Shown here: one piece after another, positions 59,279 to 64,000 of the stretch
Position numbering within the stretch: position 1 is the first letter of the stretch
Layout of the letters: the number at the start of each line of letters is the position of its first letter
NCBI GenBank assembly: GCA_947504195.1
Contig: CANNGN010000008.1
Coordinates: 114,921-178,920, forward strand
Direction: 5' to 3'
Length of the DNA stretch: 64,000 bases
Origin: an uncultured Vibrio sp.
Lineage (GTDB): Bacteria; Pseudomonadota; Gammaproteobacteria; Enterobacterales; Vibrionaceae
The notes under the pieces: model-generated
What the model was told of the DNA's origin: nothing
Database searches by the model: none
Seen by the model: the letters and a program-made list of their open reading frames with translations, nothing else
Made by a program: the position numbers and the translations under genes

Positions 59279-60484
59279 CTAAAGAAGAGACAGAGTTTTT
59301 TCTAAGGCTTGGATAAACAGCTCAACATCCTCTTGAGTATTATAAATTGCAAACGAGACTCGAACCGTTCCATTTAGTCCTAACGCCTTCATTAATGGAT
59401 GAGCACAATGGTGGCCAGAACGAATGGCAACGCCTTGCTGATCCAGTAAAGTAGCGATGTCTTGATGGTGAATATCTTCAACCACAAAGCTGAGTAAGCT
59501 TGCACTTTTCTGATAACCAATCACTTTTACGCCTTCTAGCTCAATTAACTTTTGATAGGCGTATTGCTGCAACTTGATTATGTGCTGTTCGATTTGGTCG
59601 ATAGGCCATTGCTGATACCACTCAATGGCGCTTGCAAGTGCTATTGCTCCGGCTATATTGGGAGTACCTGCTTCAAATTTACTTGGGGCTTGGGCAAAGT
59701 GGGTCTCTTCAAATGAAACGCTTTCAACCATCTTTCCGCCGCCTTGCCAGGGAGACATAGCTTCGAGTAGATTTGCTTTCCCATAAAGCGCGCCAATGCC
59801 CGTAGGTGAAAACAGTTTATGACCAGAAAATAGATAGAAATCGGCATTGAGTTTCACGACATCCACTTCTTCATGGACAACTCCTTGAGCGCCATCAACA
59901 ACGACAACCGCCCCAAAACAGTGAGCAAATTCAATGGCATCTTCAATCGGTTGGCGACATCCAGTAACATTCGTGACATGGGCCAGAGCAACGATCTTCA
60001 CTTTATCGGAAAGTAGATCGACATATTCTGACCAGATTAATTCACCATTAGAGTCGACAGGGATTTTCTTTACTATTGCTTGGGTCTGTTCTGCAATTAA
60101 TTGCCACGGAACAATATTGGCATGATGTTCGGCTTCGCCTACCAAAATAATATCGTGTGGTTGAAGGGATAAAGCACCATAAGAATGCGCGATAAGGTTA
60201 ATTGCTTCTGTTGAACCTCGAGTCCAAATAATGTTCTCTGAGCTGGGAGAGTTGATAAATTGGGCTACAACTCCACGAGCTCGTTCAAACTCAGTGGTTG
60301 CCGTTGCCGTTAGTTGATGGTTACCGCGATGTACATTGGCATTTTGTTCGCGGTAATAGCGGGTTAAAGCATTAATGACATATTCTGGCTTTTGTGAGGT
60401 TGCCGCACTGTCTAGATACACCAGAGGTGATGCTGCATTATTGAGTATTGGAAACTGCGAGCGGATGGCTGAAATATCAAACAT
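59279..60484 (-). CDS. csdA: Cysteine desulfurase CsdA
   Basis: CsdA removes sulfur from cysteine with pyridoxal phosphate. The 401-residue aminotransferase-fold enzyme has the PLP lysine Lys223 in LFSGHKLFSPTG and the catalytic cysteine Cys360 in RSGHHCAHPLM. Its ATG overlaps the yajL stop by eight bases. It lies at the end of the minus-strand cluster ampG-panE-yajL-csdA and is convergent with csdE, its sulfur acceptor. Confidence 0.96.
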   Translation of the reverse strand: MFDISAIRSQFPILNNAASPLVYLDSAATSQKPEYVINALTRYYREQNANVHRGNHQLTATATTEFERARGVVAQFINSPSSENIIWTRGSTEAINLIAHSYGALSLQPHDIILVGEAEHHANIVPWQLIAEQTQAIVKKIPVDSNGELIWSEYVDLLSDKVKIVALAHVTNVTGCRQPIEDAIEFAHCFGAVVVVDGAQGVVHEEVDVVKLNADFYLFSGHKLFSPTGIGALYGKANLLEAMSPWQGGGKMVESVSFEETHFAQAPSKFEAGTPNIAGAIALASAIEWYQQWPIDQIEQHIIKLQQYAYQKLIELEGVKVIGYQKSASLLSFVVEDIHHQDIATLLDQQGVAIRSGHHCAHPLMKALGLNGTVRVSFAIYNTQEDVELFIQALEKTLSLL

Positions 60485-61082
60485 TTTTACTGCTCATTTG
60501 CTGATAATTCAACGCTGGCATTGTCACCATAGGCTCGGCAATCGACCATGCATGCTCTTTACCGGAAAGCAAAATTACAATCTCCATAGCAAATTCCAAT
60601 GCGGTGCCCGGCCCTTGGCTTGTCAAAAGATTATGGATAATGTCATAGGTAACACGTCTTTGTCGCCATAGCGTTTCTGGTATTTGATCTTGAAAACTTG
60701 GATGACACGTCATCAGTGCTTCAGGGTAGATATCATGATGCTGAAGCACGACAGCAGGTGAGGCACAAATTGCGGCAACAAGCTTGCCATCATTTTTCTG
60801 TTGCTTCACGACTTCAACAAGTAATGTACTGTCACGGAAATTCTCTGCGCCAAGAACTCCACCGGGAAGAACAACGACATCAAACTCATCGTCAGCCACA
60901 TCAATTAAGCGATAATCGGCGGTTAATGTCACTCCGCGAGATGCTTTCATTGTTAAGCAGCCATCTTCATTAGCACTCGCAACGATGACCTCGTATCCCG
61001 CTCGCACTAAGATATCGATGATTGTGATCGCTTCCATCTCTTCAACACCAGTCGCGATGGGAACTAAGATTCGTTTTTTCAT
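60477..61082 (-). CDS. yajL: DJ-1 family protein YajL
   Basis: YajL is the bacterial homologue of DJ-1, reported as a chaperone and glyoxalase/deglycase-type stress protein; its precise activity is debated. The 201-residue protein has the reactive Cys106 in LVAAICASPAV and a Glu near residue 15. It overlaps panE by four bases (ATGA) at its start and csdA by eight bases at its end, so translation is coupled to both. Confidence 0.95.
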   Translation of the reverse strand: MKKRILVPIATGVEEMEAITIIDILVRAGYEVIVASANEDGCLTMKASRGVTLTADYRLIDVADDEFDVVVLPGGVLGAENFRDSTLLVEVVKQQKNDGKLVAAICASPAVVLQHHDIYPEALMTCHPSFQDQIPETLWRQRRVTYDIIHNLLTSQGPGTALEFAMEIVILLSGKEHAWSIAEPMVTMPALNYQQMSSKNV

Positions 61083-61963
61083 GATAATGTCCTTGGTTCA
61101 ATCTGCTTAATTTGTTGATAGAGGTGTCTGTTTTCTGGAATCGAAATTTGATGCCTGTCAGCACATTTAAGCAAATATCCGGTAATAAAGTCGATCTCTG
61201 TTTTTCTTTTATAATAGATATCTTGATGCATGGAAGAGCGGTTTTCAGCAGTCGAGGAAATGACTTGATAAATTTGGGCTGTTATCGTTTCAACCTCAAA
61301 GTAGATGCCTTCAGCTTGAGCAACAGAAACTAGCTCTCTGACCAGTTTATCAATAACTAGAGTAAATCGATCATCGCTTAACGCGCCATTCTTACATTGC
61401 TCTAATGCCGTTAAGGGGTTGATAACACAGTTAATAATTAGCTTGAGCCAAAGAGCATTATTGATTTCAGAGTTCCAAGTTACATCTGGAAGAGTGTGTT
61501 GTAAAACCTCTTCGAGAAAGGTGCACTGTTTCCCTTTTTCATTTAAAGCACCGATTTGAGTATTTCCTATTCCGGTGTGATTGATCTTGGTGCCTTCTTT
61601 TTTTGCTCCGTGTGTTGTTGTCGCAATTAAAAAAGGGAAGGTGGCAAGTTCGGTTTGTAACTCGTCTACAACACCCATTCCATTGTGCATTAACAGAATG
61701 ATGGTATCGGAAGACAAGTAAGGAATTATAGGGGATAAAGCACTTTTAACTTGCCAAACTTTTGTTGTGACCAAGACAAGATCGGCGTTTTCTAAGTCGT
61801 TTCGATTGTTATGTGGTAAAGGCAGTTTTGGATGATCATCCAATTGCACGATGAATTGAGGTTCAGGTTGACGTAGCCACACCGATACTGAGTGACCCGC
61901 TTGGCTAAGATGAAATGCCCAGAGTGATCCAATCGCCCCTGGGCCAACGATAACAATATTCAT
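61079..61963 (-). CDS. panE: 2-dehydropantoate 2-reductase PanE
   Basis: PanE reduces ketopantoate to pantoate for coenzyme A synthesis. The 294-residue protein starts with the NADPH-binding VIVGPGAIGSLWA, and the C-terminal domain carries the active-site lysine in NALWLKLIINCVINPLTAL. It overlaps yajL by four bases and lies 30 bases after ampG on the same strand. Confidence 0.96.
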   Translation of the reverse strand: MNIVIVGPGAIGSLWAFHLSQAGHSVSVWLRQPEPQFIVQLDDHPKLPLPHNNRNDLENADLVLVTTKVWQVKSALSPIIPYLSSDTIILLMHNGMGVVDELQTELATFPFLIATTTHGAKKEGTKINHTGIGNTQIGALNEKGKQCTFLEEVLQHTLPDVTWNSEINNALWLKLIINCVINPLTALEQCKNGALSDDRFTLVIDKLVRELVSVAQAEGIYFEVETITAQIYQVISSTAENRSSMHQDIYYKRKTEIDFITGYLLKCADRHQISIPENRHLYQQIKQIEPRTLS

Positions 61964-61993
61964 GCTTTATTCACTTAACTGATCACAAATTAA

Positions 61994-63352
61994 TTATTGG
62001 TCTGCGCGCTCAGCCCGTGCTTTATCCAGTAGTCGTGTAAAGTAGCCACTTAAAGACACTAGCATTATCAAGCTAGGGATCACCATTACTGCGGTTAAGA
62101 TAAAGAAAAGAGACCAATTATTAAGCATGTCGGCAAGTTCACCACTAAAGGAGGCTAGGGTCGTTCTGCCAAAGTTTCCTAATGATGCCAGCAATGCATA
62201 TTGAGTCGCCGAAAACGCTTGCCCAGTTAATAGAGTCAAGAATGAAACAAATGCGACCGTTGAAAACGCAGTGGTAAAGTTGTCGACAATAATTGTCGCA
62301 AGGAATATATGCTCGTTAGGTCCAACGTGAGCGATCCAAGCAAACATTAAATTACTGGCAGCCATCGCTATCCCGCCAATCAGTAATCCTTTGACGATAC
62401 CAAATCGAACATTAAACATGCTACCGACAAAGGTAAACAACATGGTAGCCCCCCAGCCGATGAGCTTGGAGTAATAGCCAATTTGTTCGTTACTGAAACC
62501 AATTTCTTTGTAAAATGTAATCGACATTCTTCCAAGAAAGGCTTCGCCTATTTTGAATAAGAACACGAATAATAGAAGAGTCACAGCGACCTGTACGCCA
62601 TTGCGACGGAAGAAGTCGTAAAAAGGTTCGAGCAAGGTTACCGATATCCATGCTATGAACCTAGAACCAACGACTTTACCATGACGCTTTTCAGCTTCTT
62701 GTTGCAGCGCTTCACGTTCTGTTTGAGGTTCACCGGTGAATAGGGTGAATATCATCAGAAGTACCACCACTCCAGCCATGCCGTAGTAAACACCATTCCA
62801 GCCATATTGGTCTGCGTTGGTAAAGGCTAAAAATCCAGGAAGTGAGTACCCAGTCCACCATCCAATTACTGCCATTGCTGAAGCTTGAGGTAGCTTAGAG
62901 GCTTCACTTTTTTTGAATGAATCAATGCGAAAAGCGTCGATAGCAATATCTTGTGTAGCTGATGCAATCGCAATCATTAATGCAATTAATGATGTTAGCA
63001 TCAAATTTATCTCAGGATTTATACCCGCAATACATAAGGTGGCGACAAAAATAACCAATTGGCAAGAAAGAACCCAACTTCTTCTTTGCCCTAAACGCTG
63101 GGTTAGAAACGGGATTTGTACTCGATCGACTAATGGTGCCCAAAGGAAATTGATCGCGTACACGGAAAAGACGCTACCAAAATACCCAATTGCCGCTCGG
63201 GTTAGACCGGCATCTGTCAGCCAGCCTGACATATTTGAACCGATCAAAACCCACGGAAAACCACTTGAGCAGCCCAGCATAAAAACCCAAGCTAATCGAC
63301 GATCAGCATAACTTTTTATTGTTTCTTTCCATGAATCACTGGGCGTTGCCAT
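61994..63352 (-). CDS. ampG: Muropeptide MFS transporter AmpG
   Basis: AmpG imports anhydromuropeptides from the periplasm for cell-wall recycling. The 452-residue protein has about 12-14 membrane spans. Characteristic segments are the N-terminal MLGCSSGFPWVLIGSNMSGWLTDAGL and the cytoplasmic ATQDIAIDAFRIDS (Asp-rich), named here only by short parts: SSGFPWVLIG, QDIAIDAFR and GEAFLGRMS. The start ATG follows AAGGAATATAA. It heads the cluster towards panE, yajL and csdA. Confidence 0.93.
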   Translation of the reverse strand: MATPSDSWKETIKSYADRRLAWVFMLGCSSGFPWVLIGSNMSGWLTDAGLTRAAIGYFGSVFSVYAINFLWAPLVDRVQIPFLTQRLGQRRSWVLSCQLVIFVATLCIAGINPEINLMLTSLIALMIAIASATQDIAIDAFRIDSFKKSEASKLPQASAMAVIGWWTGYSLPGFLAFTNADQYGWNGVYYGMAGVVVLLMIFTLFTGEPQTEREALQQEAEKRHGKVVGSRFIAWISVTLLEPFYDFFRRNGVQVAVTLLLFVFLFKIGEAFLGRMSITFYKEIGFSNEQIGYYSKLIGWGATMLFTFVGSMFNVRFGIVKGLLIGGIAMAASNLMFAWIAHVGPNEHIFLATIIVDNFTTAFSTVAFVSFLTLLTGQAFSATQYALLASLGNFGRTTLASFSGELADMLNNWSLFFILTAVMVIPSLIMLVSLSGYFTRLLDKARAERADQ

Positions 63353-63395
63353 TTATATTCCTTAATAAATCCGTTACCTTTCGGAAGTATGACTA

Positions 63396-64000
63396 CTATC
63401 TATGAGTCTTACCCAGAGCTTCAAGAGCTTGCGCATTTTTCTCAAGCGTTTCTTGAATCGCTTGGTACATAACTCTTTCTTCTTCGGTCATTTCTGATAG
63501 ATCGATTTCTGCTTTATCAATTCTCTGCTGAGTTACTGCAGGATCTTCAACTTGAGCTTTGATATTTGGTGCAATTGTCGATTCGATATTTTTCACTCTC
63601 AAAACTCGATTTGCCCTTGCCTCAGCTGCGGCTTGTGCTTCAGCAGCAGCTTGTGCCTCAGCGGCAGCTTGTGCCTCAGCAGCAGCTTTTGCTTCGGCAG
63701 CAGCTTGTGCTTCGGCAGCAGCTTGTGCTTCGGCAGCAGCTTGTGCTTCAGCTGCGGCTTGTGCTTCAGCGGCAGCTTGTTCTTCTTCAGCAGCTTTCAC
63801 TATTTCGGCAAATTGGGCTTCTTCAGCGGCTTTTGCTTCGGCAGCGGCTTGTGCTTCAGCAGCGGCTTTTGCTTCGGCAGCGGCTTGTGCTTCAGCAGCG
63901 GCTTTTGCTTCGGCAGCGGCTTGTGCTTCGGCAGCGGCTTGTGCTTCGGCAGCGGCTTGTGCTTCGGCAGCGGCTTGTGCTTCGGCAGCGGCTTGTGCTT
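63396..64000 (-). CDS. Ala/Glu/Gln-rich tandem-repeat protein, C-terminal part (partial)
   Basis: This frame is open to the window edge, at least 201 codons without a start. Most of it is a hexapeptide repeat AAAEAQ (with Lys or Arg in place of Gln): nine units at 63615-63776 and about nine more at 63831-64000. A break of ordinary sequence (AEEAQFAEIVKAAEEEQ) lies between the blocks. The non-repetitive C-terminus (about 70 residues, including NIESTIAP and LSEMTEEERVMYQAIQETLEKNAQALEALGKTHR as short motifs SEMTEEE and QALEALGK) is rich in charged and helical residues. A long single helix like TolA domain II is likely. The apparent GTG start at 63800 is not a real start, because the frame continues upstream. 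Family not recognised. Confidence 0.8.
   Translation of the reverse strand, partial: AQAAAEAQAAAEAQAAAEAQAAAEAQAAAEAKAAAEAQAAAEAKAAAEAQAAAEAKAAEEAQFAEIVKAAEEEQAAAEAQAAAEAQAAAEAQAAAEAQAAAEAKAAAEAQAAAEAQAAAEAQAAAEARANRVLRVKNIESTIAPNIKAQVEDPAVTQQRIDKAEIDLSEMTEEERVMYQAIQETLEKNAQALEALGKTHR
63615..64000 (-). repeat. 18-bp tandem repeat encoding AAAEAQ/K
   Basis: Two blocks of an 18-bp unit (63615-63776, and 63831 to the window end) code for six-residue units. The units nearest the window edge are identical to each other at DNA level (plus-strand unit GCTTGTGCTTCGGCAGCG), whereas the inner ones carry synonymous and Gln/Lys changes. The pattern suggests recent copy-number change by replication slippage. 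The true length is unknown because the array continues past 64000. Confidence 0.92.

Noticed and set aside
62913..63311. Open frame of 132 codons on the plus strand inside ampG
   Set aside because: It is antisense to a clear AmpG sequence and resembles no known family.
63396..63800. A complete 134-codon gene starting at GTG 63800
   Set aside because: The frame stays open to the window edge through another repeat block, so this start is arbitrary and the gene is truncated by the window.
63615..64000. CRISPR array
   Set aside because: The repeats are head-to-tail with no spacers, keep one open frame and encode AAAEAQ units; no cas genes are nearby.

Overview
The window is a core stretch of a gammaproteobacterial chromosome, almost certainly from the family Vibrionaceae (Vibrio, Aliivibrio, Photobacterium or a close relative). 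This rests on gene families and gene order read by eye: dacB/greA/yhbY/rlmE/ftsH/folP/glmM/secG followed by the rimP-nusA-infB-rbfA-truB-rpsO-pnp block, a RocS-like PAS-GGDEF-EAL protein lodged among the anaerobic ubiquinone genes, a double-PilZ protein between serB and radA, a second elongation factor G after radA, and the long (343-residue) type of DapD. The DNA is AT-rich with short intergenic gaps and many clear intrinsic terminators. I see no prophage, insertion sequence, integron, CRISPR array or defence island.

Layout. 1-3000: start of dacB (minus strand, cut by the window edge), then an accessory pair, a DJ-1/AraC (GlxA-type) regulator and an MFS transporter. 3001-9630: greA with a leader hairpin, yhbY, rlmE, ftsH, folP, glmM, secG. 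9651-9865: tRNA-Leu(GAG) and initiator tRNA-fMet(CAT). 9967-19130: translation and RNA block rimP-nusA-infB-rbfA-truB-rpsO-pnp, with tandem terminators in front of rimP and an RNase III-type hairpin in front of pnp. 19283-25608: nlpI, then the oxygen-independent ubiquinone genes ubiV and ubiU, a c-di-GMP enzyme (rocS-like), ubiT and yhbS. 25879-30508: deoC-deoA-deoD (no deoB between deoA and deoD), ytjB, serB. 30568-36718: a two-PilZ-domain c-di-GMP receptor, radA, EF-G2. 36891-41548: galT-galK-galM with a perfect Gal operator and a convergent galR-type repressor. 41657-45446: GGCT-fold protein, NnrS, DapD, and YebG with a LexA box. 45607-55109: recC, recB, recD, without the ptrA gene found there in E. 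coli. 55162-63352: argA, mltA, tcdA, csdE, then the minus-strand cluster ampG-panE-yajL-csdA. 63396-64000: the C-terminal part of an Ala/Glu/Gln-rich protein built from an 18-bp tandem repeat that runs off the window.

How the genes work together. Most of the window is housekeeping: transcription elongation and termination (GreA, NusA), ribosome assembly and initiation (RlmE, YhbY, RimP, RbfA, IF2, S15, fMet tRNA), RNA decay (PNPase, NlpI), membrane quality control (FtsH), cell-wall synthesis and recycling (DacB, GlmM, DapD, MltA, AmpG), nucleoside salvage (Deo), the Leloir pathway (GalTKM), DNA repair (RecBCD, RadA, YebG) and sulfur/tRNA modification (CsdA, CsdE, TcdA). Two c-di-GMP proteins (RocS-like and PilZ-PilZ) are embedded in this core.

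I did not find a convincing undescribed multi-gene system. The most worthwhile leads are the regulator/transporter pair at the dacB-greA junction, the coupling of a c-di-GMP enzyme to ubiUV/ubiT with a strong palindrome before ubiU, the missing deoB, and the Ala-rich tandem-repeat protein.
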